From the NCBI GenBank assembly GCA_023411375.1, contig JAEYOW010000026.1:1-57674 (forward strand): a DNA stretch of 57,674 nucleotides, in the 5' to 3' direction. Position 1 is the stretch's first letter. Each line of letters begins with the position of its first letter. The stretch is from Bacillota bacterium. Lineage in GTDB: Bacteria; Bacillota; Clostridia; Christensenellales; Aristaeellaceae. The translations under genes and the position numbers were made by a program. This document shows, one piece after another, positions 16,515-24,813 of this stretch. The notes under the pieces are model-generated. The model was given only the letters and a program-made list of their open reading frames with translations. It ran no database searches and was not told where the DNA came from.

Positions 16515-17174
16515 ATGACGAAGCTCCAGATTGCGGTTGACCTGTTGTCGGAAGAGGAAGCGGTGCTTCTGGCGGATGATATTCACGACGTCGTTGATAT
16601 CTTTGAAATCGGAACGCCGATGATTATCCGGGACGGCCTGCGTCCTGTCAGGCGCATCAGGGAAAGATATCCGGACATGATGATTCTTGCCGACACAAAA
16701 ATTGTTGACGGCGGCAAGCTGGAGTGCGAGGATGCCTGTAAAGCAGGGGCCGATATTGTGACGGTACTGGCCGTGGCGGATAACGCTACCGTGCGGGGCG
16801 TGGTTGATACCGCTCATCGGTATGGCCGCAGGGCGATGGCCGACCTGATCCAGGTGCGAGATATTGCGCAAAGGGCGCGGGACCTCGTTGCGCTTGGCGT
16901 GGACTATGTGTGCGTGCATACCGCCGTTGATGTGCAGAGTCAGGACAGAACGCCGCTTAAGGATCTTCGTACTCTTGCCTCCGCCATTCCTGCTGAAAGC
17001 GCCGCCGCTGCCGGCGGGATCAGCAGCGGGACGCTGCAGCAATACCTTTTGGAGAAGCCGGGTATTGTAATCATGGGGGGAGCGCTTTGCTCCGCGCCGG
17101 ATGTTCGTGCGGCTGTGATAGGGGTTCGGAACCAAATCAGCCAGTTTTTAGAAAGCGGAGCTGCCGTAAAATGA
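16515..17174 (+). CDS. hxlA: 3-hexulose-6-phosphate synthase (HPS/KGPDC family)
   Basis: 219 residues of the orotidine-monophosphate-decarboxylase superfamily. The signature DxKxxD appears as ADTKIVDGG near residue 60, followed by the GADIVTV strand; the phosphate-binding end shows AAAGGISSG and IVIMGGAL. Canonical HPS joins formaldehyde and ribulose 5-phosphate, or runs in reverse. The close relative 3-keto-L-gulonate-6-phosphate decarboxylase has the same motif, but the directly adjacent hexuloisomerase favours HPS. Its stop overlaps the start of that gene. Confidence 0.85.
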   Translation: MTKLQIAVDLLSEEEAVLLADDIHDVVDIFEIGTPMIIRDGLRPVRRIRERYPDMMILADTKIVDGGKLECEDACKAGADIVTVLAVADNATVRGVVDTAHRYGRRAMADLIQVRDIAQRARDLVALGVDYVCVHTAVDVQSQDRTPLKDLRTLASAIPAESAAAAGGISSGTLQQYLLEKPGIVIMGGALCSAPDVRAAVIGVRNQISQFLESGAAVK

Positions 17175-17725
17175 TGGAACAAAATTATGTGCAAACGGTA
17201 TCCGCGGTCATCCGTGAGGTGGAAAGCACGGTTCTCACCCTTGCTCCGGCGGCGGTCGAGCGTTTGATTGACGCGCTGGTCAAAGCCAAACGTGTTTTCT
17301 TTGCCGGCGCGGGCCGGTCCAGAATGATGCTGGGAAGCGTAGCCATGCGCCTTATGCATATTGGCCTGACGGCGCATGTGGTGGGCGAGGCAACCGCGCC
17401 CGCTATCGGTAAGGGAGATCTTCTGGTAGTTGCTTCCGGAAGCGGCGAAACATCCACCATTGTTACGATTGCCGCAAAGGCAGGGCAGGCGGGAGCCGGG
17501 GTGGCGCTGATTACCCTTAATGAAGCATCCACGCTTGCATCGGTCAGCGACATCTGTCTTGCTTTTTCAGATCAATCCATAAAGGAATCCGTTCAAATCG
17601 GCGCGGCTGCCTTTGAACAAGCAACCCTGATTCTGGGCGATGCGCTGGTATGCTTGACCGCTCAAAGGCTTGGCATTGCAGACCCGAACCGCCTGATGGG
17701 AGAACTGCACTCAAATCTGGAATAG
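17171..17725 (+). CDS. hxlB: 6-phospho-3-hexuloisomerase (PHI)
   Basis: 184 residues from the first of two ATG codons at 17171, which overlaps the synthase stop; the frame open from 17087 is an artefact. A single SIS domain is visible with FFAGAGRSRMM near residue 40 and VVASGSGETSTI near residue 85. It interconverts 3-hexulose 6-phosphate and fructose 6-phosphate. HPS and PHI together fix or release formaldehyde, or supply ribulose 5-phosphate where the oxidative pentose-phosphate route is missing. Here they are embedded in a regulated sugar operon. Confidence 0.88.
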   Translation: MMEQNYVQTVSAVIREVESTVLTLAPAAVERLIDALVKAKRVFFAGAGRSRMMLGSVAMRLMHIGLTAHVVGEATAPAIGKGDLLVVASGSGETSTIVTIAAKAGQAGAGVALITLNEASTLASVSDICLAFSDQSIKESVQIGAAAFEQATLILGDALVCLTAQRLGIADPNRLMGELHSNLE

Positions 17726-17765
17726 CACGGAGAACCCTTTGTAAATAAGATTGGAGGAAATTCAA

Positions 17766-18413
17766 TTGGATTATCAGCTTGCTTCTATGATCGATCATAC
17801 CTTGCTCAAAGCCAATGCTACTCGGGAGGAAATTCTTCAAATTTGTGAAGAAGCCAAAGAATACCGCACGGCAAGCGTTTGTGTGAATTCATATTGGGCT
17901 TCGACCGTCCATGAGGCGCTGAAGGGAAGCGGGGTGATGACCTGTTGCGTCGTCGGTTTCCCTTTGGGAGCCATGTCTACGGAAGCCAAGGCGTTTGAAA
18001 CCAAGGAAGCGGTTAAAGACGGCGCTGAAGAAATAGACATGGTGATCAACATTGGTCTTGCCCGCGTCGGCGAGTGGGATGCGCTTCAGGAGGATATCGC
18101 CGCGGTCGTAAAGGCTGCCGGAAATGCGGCGGTCAAGGTGATCATTGAGGCGTGTCTGCTGACCGACGATGAGAAGGTCAAGGCGTGCGTTGCAGCCCAA
18201 AACGCCGGAGCTGCCTTTGTCAAAACATCCACCGGTTTTTCTTCCTCCGGCGCGACTGTGGAAGATATAAAGCTGATGCGGGAAACGGTAGGCCCCAATA
18301 TGGGCGTAAAGGCGGCTGGCGGCATTCGCAGCCGTGAAACGGCTTTGGCGATGATTCGGGCCGGCGCCAACCGGGTTGGGGCCAGCGCTACCCAAAAGCT
18401 TATCGAAGAATAA
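17766..18413 (+). CDS. deoC: deoxyribose-phosphate aldolase (DeoC paralogue 2)
   Basis: 215 residues from a TTG at 17766, which has GGAGG 8 nt upstream; an earlier TTG at 17751 overlaps that site and is rejected. It is close to classical DeoC: HTLLK near the N-terminus, SVCVNSYW, VVGFPLGAM, Asp91 in EIDMVIN, Schiff-base Lys153 in FVKTSTGF and Lys182 in VKAAGG. It splits 2-deoxyribose 5-phosphate to glyceraldehyde 3-phosphate and acetaldehyde. It ends the rightward operon, before a strong terminator. Confidence 0.9.
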   Translation: MDYQLASMIDHTLLKANATREEILQICEEAKEYRTASVCVNSYWASTVHEALKGSGVMTCCVVGFPLGAMSTEAKAFETKEAVKDGAEEIDMVINIGLARVGEWDALQEDIAAVVKAAGNAAVKVIIEACLLTDDEKVKACVAAQNAGAAFVKTSTGFSSSGATVEDIKLMRETVGPNMGVKAAGGIRSRETALAMIRAGANRVGASATQKLIEE

Positions 18414-18443
18414 CCAAATGCTTTTTATATCTGAAAAGCTGAT

Positions 18444-18488
18444 AAACGGCGGGGCAACGCAGTCAAAGACTGTTTTGCCCCGCCGTTT
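18444..18488 (+). terminator. strong intrinsic terminator after deoC-2
   Basis: A perfect 14-bp outer stem (18444-18457 with 18475-18488) around GGCGGGG, with a further CAGTC/GACTG inner stem. The -35 of the regulator's promoter starts in its tail. Confidence 0.85.
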
Positions 18489-18540
18489 GCTCCAATGGCA
18501 AAAAAGATGTATAATTAACAGTCGAGAGTAACCATTTTGG
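18487..18540 (+). promoter_or_regulatory. promoter and operator-like site of the SorC-type regulator
   Basis: TTGCTC (18487-18492), 17-bp spacer, perfect TATAAT (18510-18515). CCATTTTGG (18532-18540) falls about 10-20 bp past the expected transcription start, where bound regulator would repress its own gene. Confidence 0.6.
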
Positions 18541-18564
18541 GCTATCTGAGGAATGGGTGAGTGA

Positions 18565-19548
18565 ATGAAAACCGGAAGCGAAAACTGGGCTTTAATGATG
18601 AGCGCAGCAAAGCAATATTATCAGCTTGGTTTGCCGCAGGATGTTATTGCAAAAAACCTGTACATTTCCAAATCCACCGTTTCCAGACTGATCAAAAAGT
18701 CTGTTGAGATGGGGTACATTGAGTTTAGAATCAATGATTTTGGCGAAACGGATGAAGTGCTTGAGGATGAATTTATGCAAACATTTGGAATCAAGTGCGT
18801 GATTTTGCCAACCTATGTGGATTCTGATATGGTCCGGCTTAATGATGTATGTGCGTTTGCGGCCAAGGAAATATTTTCGAATGTTGAAGATAACGAGATC
18901 ATCGGCGTTCCATGGGGACGGACCATAGAATATCTGGCCGCAAACATCAAAGAGCCCATCGATCGATCTAATGTTAAAATTTGTATGATCAATGGCTTTG
19001 TGAACGGTTCCATCCGCTCCATGAAGGCCATCCATATTGTGGAAAAGCTTTCCACTATGCTCAATGCCACAGGATACGTTCTGCCATGCCCGCTGCTGGT
19101 TGAGACCCCGGAAATCAAGAACATTTTACTAGAGGATTTCAATATCAAGCAGGTGAACGAACTTTTGCAGGAGGCCCAAACGGTTATTTTTTCAGTTGGG
19201 CCTTTTGATATGCAAAATACCTATCTGATAGACCTGGGAAACGATGTCGTCGATCATCTGCGCAGCTTTAACGGAGCGGGTAATTTCGCCGGAAGAACGT
19301 ATGATATCAACGGGGCGGAATTTCATACAAATTTATACGACCGGTTGATGAGCTTACCGATCAAAGAACTTGCTAAAAAGAAAAAGCGTATCTGCATCGC
19401 AGTTGGCGAATACAAGGCTAAAGCAATTTTAGGGTTGCTGCGCGGCAATATTGTCAATCTTCTATATACGGATATTGAAACGGCGAAAGAGATTCTCAAC
19501 GAGCATAAGAAGCTGATTGCTCGAATGAAGGGCAAAGGCAGAAGGTAA
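18565..19548 (+). CDS. SorC/DeoR-type sugar-binding transcriptional regulator
   Basis: 327 residues. The N-terminal helix-turn-helix is YQLGLPQDVIAKNLYISKS, with STVSRLIKKSVEMGYIE following, as in the SorC, CggR and LsrR group. The C-terminal sugar-phosphate-binding domain has IIGVPWGRTIEYLA and the typical GVPWG motif. Such proteins answer phosphorylated sugars. The gene has its own promoter between the catabolic operon and the ABC transporter and is the obvious controller of both. The repeated CCAAAATGG sites are its candidate operators. Confidence 0.9.
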   Translation: MKTGSENWALMMSAAKQYYQLGLPQDVIAKNLYISKSTVSRLIKKSVEMGYIEFRINDFGETDEVLEDEFMQTFGIKCVILPTYVDSDMVRLNDVCAFAAKEIFSNVEDNEIIGVPWGRTIEYLAANIKEPIDRSNVKICMINGFVNGSIRSMKAIHIVEKLSTMLNATGYVLPCPLLVETPEIKNILLEDFNIKQVNELLQEAQTVIFSVGPFDMQNTYLIDLGNDVVDHLRSFNGAGNFAGRTYDINGAEFHTNLYDRLMSLPIKELAKKKKRICIAVGEYKAKAILGLLRGNIVNLLYTDIETAKEILNEHKKLIARMKGKGRR

Positions 19549-19597
19549 GTTGGATTTTGTAACGGCGGCTCAATGATCAATACAAAAGAATGACCAC

Positions 19598-19664
19598 CCA
19601 AAATGGTTGGGACAGATGACGGCTGGCAGGGCGGAAATCCGTGTTTTTGCTGCAGCCATTTTGG
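19598..19664. promoter_or_regulatory. inverted pair of CCAAAATGG motifs upstream of the ABC operon
   Basis: CCAAAATGG (19598-19606) and its reverse complement CCATTTTGG (19656-19664) are 58 bp apart, all in the 354-bp gene-free gap between regulator and transporter. The pair lies 85-150 bp upstream of the candidate -35, which would suit looping or activation. Nothing else coding-like was seen in the gap. Confidence 0.5.
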
Positions 19665-19748
19665 ACGTTTACCTCTTAAAGAACGGCTGAAAAATGATTC
19701 AACAAACAATGAAAAGGATAAGATTATTCCCAAAGTAGGGCGTTTCGA

Positions 19749-19777
19749 TTGATTTAATTTTCGCTGCATCATAAAAT
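19749..19777 (+). promoter_or_regulatory. putative promoter of the sugar ABC operon
   Basis: TTGATT (19749-19754), 17-bp spacer, TAAAAT (19772-19777), giving a leader of about 120 nt. Confidence 0.5.
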
Positions 19778-19902
19778 AATATCACAGCAGGGGGGAAGAT
19801 AAGCGGATACTGATAAAGGGGCTTTTAGTTACATGGAGACGATCAAACGCACCTGGGCGTAAGGGTGCTTTGAAATAATAAAATCCACTTAGGAGGCAAA
19901 CG

Positions 19903-20901
19903 ATGAAAAAGGTTCTCGCATTGGCAATCACCCTCGTTCTGGCGCTCGGCTGCTGCAGCGCGGTGGCCCTCGAACCCGTTGGCAATTATATCCCCGCCGG
20001 CAACCCGGATGGCGTGTACAGGATCGCTTACGTTGCTTCTTGGCTTGGCGCCGAGTACTTCTCCAACGACTATGCTGTGCTCAAGCCCATTTTGAATGAA
20101 GCCGGCATGGAAATTGAGCTGTTTGGTCCCGCTGATTTTGATACCCGCACAGAAGTTGAGCTTTCCACCATTGAAAACCTTATTACCTCTGGCGAGTGGG
20201 ACGTTATTATGCTCTACGCCGATGAGCCTGATGCTTTCGTAGATCTCCGACTGAAATCCGAGCAGGCTGGTATTCCGTGGATTGGTTACATTATGCCTGA
20301 GAGCACCAACTGCGGTACCGTGTTCATTGGTGATACGCCTGAGCAACGCGCTATTGCAAATTACGAAAAAATCATCGAGTATGTGGAAGCCAACTGGGAT
20401 CTGTACAAGGATCTGGAGGTCATCGAAGTTGCGGTTGCCGGCCATCCCAGCAATGAAAACTGCGATTACCGCTGCGCGCATACCGGCGAGCTTCTTGAAG
20501 CAAATACGGACTATAATTTCAAGGTCGTTTATAATCAAGGCGCCGTGGGCGCGGACGCCGGCGTAACATTTGTGGAAAACTGCCTCCAGGCGCATCCCAA
20601 CGTAAAGATCTGGCTGGCCAACGCTGACGATGCCGCTATCGGCATTTACCAGGCTCTGAACAATGCCGGCAAGGGTAGCGATCCTGATCAGATCATTACC
20701 GGTATCGACGCCGGCAACTCCTTCCGCGAGCTGTGTGAGGCCGGCACTGCGTTCCGCTTCTCTTCCTACTGCACATCATCTTCCTGCGCCGAGACTTTAT
20801 TGGAAGTTGTTCCGAAGCTGTGCAACGGCGAGTATGCCTATCAGGAGAGCATTGCCATTCCGACCACTACCGTTTCCATCGAAAATATCGACATCAAGTA
20901 A
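19903..20901 (+). CDS. sugar ABC transporter substrate-binding protein (Rbs-like)
   Basis: 332 residues. A signal peptide (MKKVLALAITLVLAL then GCCSAVA) is followed by a type I periplasmic-binding-protein fold with repeated Rossmann-like halves; WDVIMLYADEPDA and ITGIDAGNSFRELC are characteristic positions. A lipobox-like LGC is not ideal, so secretion or lipid anchoring is undecided. It should deliver the inducing sugar or polyol of this locus to the membrane complex. AGGAGG precedes the start. A perfect hairpin separates its message from the ATPase gene. Confidence 0.88.
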   Translation: MKKVLALAITLVLALGCCSAVALEPVGNYIPAGNPDGVYRIAYVASWLGAEYFSNDYAVLKPILNEAGMEIELFGPADFDTRTEVELSTIENLITSGEWDVIMLYADEPDAFVDLRLKSEQAGIPWIGYIMPESTNCGTVFIGDTPEQRAIANYEKIIEYVEANWDLYKDLEVIEVAVAGHPSNENCDYRCAHTGELLEANTDYNFKVVYNQGAVGADAGVTFVENCLQAHPNVKIWLANADDAAIGIYQALNNAGKGSDPDQIITGIDAGNSFRELCEAGTAFRFSSYCTSSSCAETLLEVVPKLCNGEYAYQESIAIPTTTVSIENIDIK

Positions 20902-20923
20902 TTCGCAACCTTGGAACCAATAC

Positions 20924-20960
20924 GGTATATGCGAGAGACAGGCTGTCTCTCGCATATACC
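20924..20960 (+). repeat. perfect 17-bp intercistronic hairpin
   Basis: GGTATATGCGAGAGACA (20924-20940), a GGC loop, and its exact complement (20944-20960). No T run follows. It probably protects or partly ends the binding-protein message, raising it above the ATPase and permease, as in other ABC operons. Confidence 0.8.
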
Positions 20961-20984
20961 CATTCGCTAAAGCGGGGAAAGAAT

Positions 20985-22478
20985 ATGTCAGAATATATCT
21001 TGGAGATGCGTAACATCACAAAGACTTATCCTGGAGTCAAAGCTTTGGATGACGTTTCTTTGTCCATTAAAAAAGGTGAAGTGCACGCGATCGTCGGTGA
21101 AAACGGAGCGGGCAAGTCGACGTTTATTAAAGTGATTACAGGGGCGATTACGCCCGACAGCGGGAGTATCCTTTATAAAGGGCAGAGCTATCCTCATTTT
21201 AATCCCCAGCAGGCAAAAAAGCTAGGAATAGGCTGCATTTATCAGGAGTTTAACCATTTTCCGGGACTGACGGTGGCGGAAAACATTTTAATTTTCAGCG
21301 AGGGATACAAGTACAGCCGTTATAAGATCAATTACAGCAAAATGCAAAAGGACGCAAAAGCGATCTCTGATAGCATCGGCGTCAAACTGGATCCCAAAAA
21401 GCTGGTCAGCGAGTTGTCTGTAGGAATGCAGCAAATTGTTGAGATTGCGCGCGCGGTTGCGGAAAACGTTGAACTGCTGATTATGGACGAGCCCTCGGCG
21501 CCGCTTACAAACAACGAAATCGACTGCATGATGAGCATTATTGCCGAACTGAAAAAGCATGGGACTGCCATTATTTACATCTCTCATCGTTTGAATGAAG
21601 TTTTTCGCATTTCAGACAGAGTATCTGTCATGATGGATGGAAAGCTGATCACGACGCTGAACACAAGCGAAACCAACCATGATGAATTGGTCAAGCACAT
21701 GATCGGCCGCGAGTTGAAAAAGACTTTCCCACCGCGCATGACGCCCGTTGGCGAGCCTGTTTTGGAAGTGAAGGGGCTTACGGGCAACGGTGTTGAAGAT
21801 ATTTCCTTTGTGTTAAAAGAAGGCGAAATTCTCGGCTTTGCCGGACTTTTGGGATGCGGAAGAACGGAAACGATGCAGCTGATTTATGGAGCGGTAAGCA
21901 AGGAAAGCGGAACCATTCTGCTCCACGGAAAACCGATTGAAATGAAATCCACCGCCATTGCTTTGGATAATGGAATCGGCCTGATTCCGGAAGACCGAAA
22001 ACGTCATGGCGGCCTAATGAACCAGAGCATAGCATGGAACATTACCCTCAGCTCGCTGAAAAAGGTATCGCGAGGCCTGGTGATTAACACAAAGAAGGAA
22101 AAGGAAATTGCGCTTGCATATAAAGAAAGGCTATCGATTAAAACGCCGTCGCTTCATCAAAGCTTGAAAAACCTGAGCGGTGGAAATCAGCAGAAAGTGG
22201 TGGTTGCAAAGGTGCTGGCAACAAACGCGGATATCATCATTTTTGATGAGCCAACACGCGGTATTGATGTTAAAGCCAAGCAGGAAATATATGATTTGAT
22301 GAGGGAATTATCCGAAAACGGCAAGTCGATCATCATGATATCCTCTGAAATGGAAGAGGTTATCGGCCTTTCGGACCGTGTAATCGTATTACATGAAGGA
22401 CGAATCGCCGGTGAGCTTTTAAAAGATGAATTGTCGCAGGAAACCATTTTGAAGCTTGCATCCGGACAACCGGTATAA
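20985..22478 (+). CDS. sugar ABC transporter ATP-binding protein (RbsA-like, two domains)
   Basis: 497 residues from the ATG at 20985 with a GGGGAAAG site. Two nucleotide-binding domains are fused. The first has GENGAGKST, LSVGMQQ and LLIMDEPSAPL; the second has GLLGCGRTE in place of a standard Walker A, LSGGNQQK and IIFDEPTRGID. The degenerate second loop is normal for RbsA/XylG proteins. It powers uptake with the single permease downstream. Confidence 0.93.
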   Translation: MSEYILEMRNITKTYPGVKALDDVSLSIKKGEVHAIVGENGAGKSTFIKVITGAITPDSGSILYKGQSYPHFNPQQAKKLGIGCIYQEFNHFPGLTVAENILIFSEGYKYSRYKINYSKMQKDAKAISDSIGVKLDPKKLVSELSVGMQQIVEIARAVAENVELLIMDEPSAPLTNNEIDCMMSIIAELKKHGTAIIYISHRLNEVFRISDRVSVMMDGKLITTLNTSETNHDELVKHMIGRELKKTFPPRMTPVGEPVLEVKGLTGNGVEDISFVLKEGEILGFAGLLGCGRTETMQLIYGAVSKESGTILLHGKPIEMKSTAIALDNGIGLIPEDRKRHGGLMNQSIAWNITLSSLKKVSRGLVINTKKEKEIALAYKERLSIKTPSLHQSLKNLSGGNQQKVVVAKVLATNADIIIFDEPTRGIDVKAKQEIYDLMRELSENGKSIIMISSEMEEVIGLSDRVIVLHEGRIAGELLKDELSQETILKLASGQPV

Positions 22479-22509
22479 AAAAGTTTCGATCAACAAGGAG
22501 GAAACGGCA

Positions 22510-23496
22510 TTGGAAACGGCGTTGAAATTATGGAAAAAGGTCGGCATGTGGTTTGTTCTGCTGGTTTTAATTGTCATCTTTACTTCGATATCGCCTGCGT
22601 TCCGTACAATTGGCAACTTCGGCAATATTCTAAAACAAATTTCAATTCTTGGCGTGGCTGCGGTCGGTATTTCGTTTGTGCTGATCTCAGGCAGCGTCGA
22701 TCTTTCCATCGGCTCAATTATTGCCTTGGAAATCGTCATTATGGCAAAGCTCCTTCAGGCTGACGTGCCGCTGGCGATCGTTATTATCGTTGGCATGCTG
22801 GTGGCAGCTGTTTGTAGTACAATCAACGGCCTGCTGGCGAACACGCTGAAAATCCCCGCTTTTACAATTACGCTGGCAACCATGAACATCTATCAGGGCA
22901 CAGCCTGGCTGATCAGCGGAGGTAAGGTGCTGGGTGGGTTTATCACTTCCAAAATTTCTGTTTTTGCTACGAAGTATCTGTTTGGCTTCATGCCCCTGAT
23001 GGGTCTGATTCTGATTATATCCTCCATTGCCGGTATCTACATCCTTTCAAAGACTTATTTTGGCCGTCATGTCTATGCGATTGGCGGCAACAGAGAGGCG
23101 GCAAGGCTGGCTGGGATTAATACGAACAAAACCGTTATTCAGATCCATATTATCGCGGGCTTTTTCTATGGTATGGCAGGCGTTCTGTATCTTTCCCGTA
23201 CGATGAGCGCTACCGGTTCTGCGTGCGCCAATTACGCATTCCAGTGCATCACCGCGGCCTGCCTGGGCGGCGTAAGCACCAGCGGCGGGGAGGGAAAAGC
23301 GAGCGGGGCTATTCTTGGCGTGCTTGTAATCGGTATTTTTTCCAATGGCATGGGCGTTATGGGAGTCAACGATTTTGTTCAGCAGGTAATTCAGGGCGCG
23401 ATCCTGCTGTTCGCCCTCTTTGTAGAGTTTCTACAGAAGAAAATCGTCATGAGCGATAAGCCTCACGAAATAAACGCGCTGAAAGCGTCCGCTTAA
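22510..23496 (+). CDS. sugar ABC transporter permease (RbsC-like)
   Basis: 328 residues from a TTG at 22510, chosen because GGAGG lies 8 nt upstream; the longest frame starts at another TTG inside the ATPase gene with no such site. About eight to ten membrane segments and the RbsC-type SGSVDLSIGS and GGNREAARLAGI motifs are seen. One permease gene implies a homodimer. The product completes a binding-protein, ATPase, permease set. Confidence 0.92.
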   Translation: METALKLWKKVGMWFVLLVLIVIFTSISPAFRTIGNFGNILKQISILGVAAVGISFVLISGSVDLSIGSIIALEIVIMAKLLQADVPLAIVIIVGMLVAAVCSTINGLLANTLKIPAFTITLATMNIYQGTAWLISGGKVLGGFITSKISVFATKYLFGFMPLMGLILIISSIAGIYILSKTYFGRHVYAIGGNREAARLAGINTNKTVIQIHIIAGFFYGMAGVLYLSRTMSATGSACANYAFQCITAACLGGVSTSGGEGKASGAILGVLVIGIFSNGMGVMGVNDFVQQVIQGAILLFALFVEFLQKKIVMSDKPHEINALKASA

Positions 23497-23516
23497 TCAA
23501 AACCAACTGGGTTTAA

Positions 23517-23560
23517 AACAAAACACGTATCCGTCCGATTGGATGGATACGTGTTTTTGT
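23517..23560 (+). terminator. intrinsic terminator of the sugar ABC operon
   Basis: A 16-bp stem with one G-U pair (23521-23536 with 23541-23556), a GATT loop and a following T-rich tail. Confidence 0.85.
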
Positions 23561-23596
23561 GTTTCTAATTCCGGTGCAAAATAAGAAGCCGGTGCT

Positions 23597-24445
23597 TCAG
23601 CACTTTTCGCCGCACAAAAGCTTGGGAAGATATTGAGCGTTTTTCTGTAAGCAGCAAAGATAAAACGTAACCTGGTTATCCTCCTCCGCAAGGGGCACAT
23701 AGCGGTAGGGTGTTGGTGTTTCAATCTGGGAAACAGTCGTCGCGAGGATAAAGGAACGCATGTGAAAGGCCCAAAGCAAGTCGTGATACTCATGCTCGTC
23801 CTTTACGAAAACCAGCTGCATTTTTTCGGCGAAGTGCCTGCGGATATAGGAGGCCCAGAAACAGCTGTCATCCAACACAAGCAGCTTATTGTTCTCCAAA
23901 TCGCGGAAAGTAACGGAAGCGCGTCCGGCCAGCTCATCCGTTTTATGCAGGCGTATCATAAGACCGTCCGTAACGTAGGGGACGCACAGAACCCCTGGTT
24001 CCTCGATCGGGTATTCCGTAATCACATAGTCGAACTGTCCCTGTAAAAGCCCAAACGGAAGCAGCTCGCTTGAAAGCAGCTCGGAAGCAATGCTTCTGTC
24101 AGGGTAGAGGGCGGTAAGCCTGCCGATAAAGGCCTTCTGAAGCTCAGAAACAAACGAGGCCACCGTCACAGTCCGGAACCGCCGGGACATTTTTTGCAGC
24201 TTCTCAATGATTGCGTCCTCCTGCTCCAGCAGGCCTTGCGCAAGACGGGCCGCCTCAAGGCCGACTTCATTAAGCACAATGTGGTTTCTGGACCTTTCAA
24301 ACAGCGGCACGCCAAGCTCCTTTTCAAGTTGCTTCATCGCGCCGGACAAGGAGGGCTGGGAAACATACAATTTTTCCGCTGCGGCGCTGAGCGTGCCGCA
24401 CTGGTGGAAGGTGACAAGAATTTTCCATAGACGGTTGCCGATCAT
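23597..24445 (-). CDS. LysR-family transcriptional regulator
   Basis: 282 residues. The N-terminal winged helix has FHQCGTLSAAAEKLYVSQPS and LSGAMKQLEKELG, followed by LFERSRNHIVLNEVG. The C-terminal substrate domain is somewhat short. It is divergent from the DUF6305/permease/peptidase run across a 368-bp gap that holds several palindromes, so it probably controls that run. The effector is unknown. Confidence 0.9.
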   Translation of the reverse strand: MIGNRLWKILVTFHQCGTLSAAAEKLYVSQPSLSGAMKQLEKELGVPLFERSRNHIVLNEVGLEAARLAQGLLEQEDAIIEKLQKMSRRFRTVTVASFVSELQKAFIGRLTALYPDRSIASELLSSELLPFGLLQGQFDYVITEYPIEEPGVLCVPYVTDGLMIRLHKTDELAGRASVTFRDLENNKLLVLDDSCFWASYIRRHFAEKMQLVFVKDEHEYHDLLWAFHMRSFILATTVSQIETPTPYRYVPLAEEDNQVTFYLCCLQKNAQYLPKLLCGEKC

Positions 24446-24482
24446 ACTAAACTACCTCTGGGTTAAAAAGATATCAGGATTC

Positions 24483-24575
24483 ATTATAACATAAACGGAT
24501 GGCTTTTATAATCTCTTTGTATAGCGTCATCAGTAGATGATTATCTTATAGCACGTTAGGACAATGGTATTGTCC
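24483..24575. promoter_or_regulatory. LysR-side promoter and palindromes
   Basis: In the 368-bp gap a leftward TATAAT (24488-24483) could serve the LysR gene. TCATCAGTAGATGA (24527-24540) is a perfect dyad of LysR-box style, T-N12-A. GGACAAT-GGT-ATTGTCC (24559-24575), followed by CTTTTT, could be an operator or a rightward terminator. No gene is seen in the gap. Confidence 0.45.
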
Positions 24576-24673
24576 CTTTTTGTCGAAAGGTCTTAAAATA
24601 AAACCAAAAGTTGTCCAAATTCATGGGATCTAAGCAGATTTGTGACACTTGAGGGAGGAGGGAACGTTTTCGT

Positions 24674-24701
24674 TTGACAGTCGATGTATGCGCGGTATAT
24701 T
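24674..24701 (+). promoter_or_regulatory. promoter of the DUF6305/permease/peptidase run
   Basis: Perfect TTGACA (24674-24679), 16-bp spacer, TATATT (24696-24701). The leader to the first ATG is about 105 nt. Confidence 0.75.
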
Positions 24702-24813
24702 CCTATACCAAGCAAAAACGAATGAATCCAAACTTGGCGCCGCCTGTCCGGACGGGCCGGAAGGGATTCGGTTCCAACCAAGAACAAATAACAGGGGAAA
24801 AGGAGTTTTACAC

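Noticed and set aside
15411..17135. 574-codon minus-strand frame across the dehydrogenase and synthase genes
   Set aside because: Long, but histidine- and glutamine-rich and antisense to two clear enzymes; no family resemblance.
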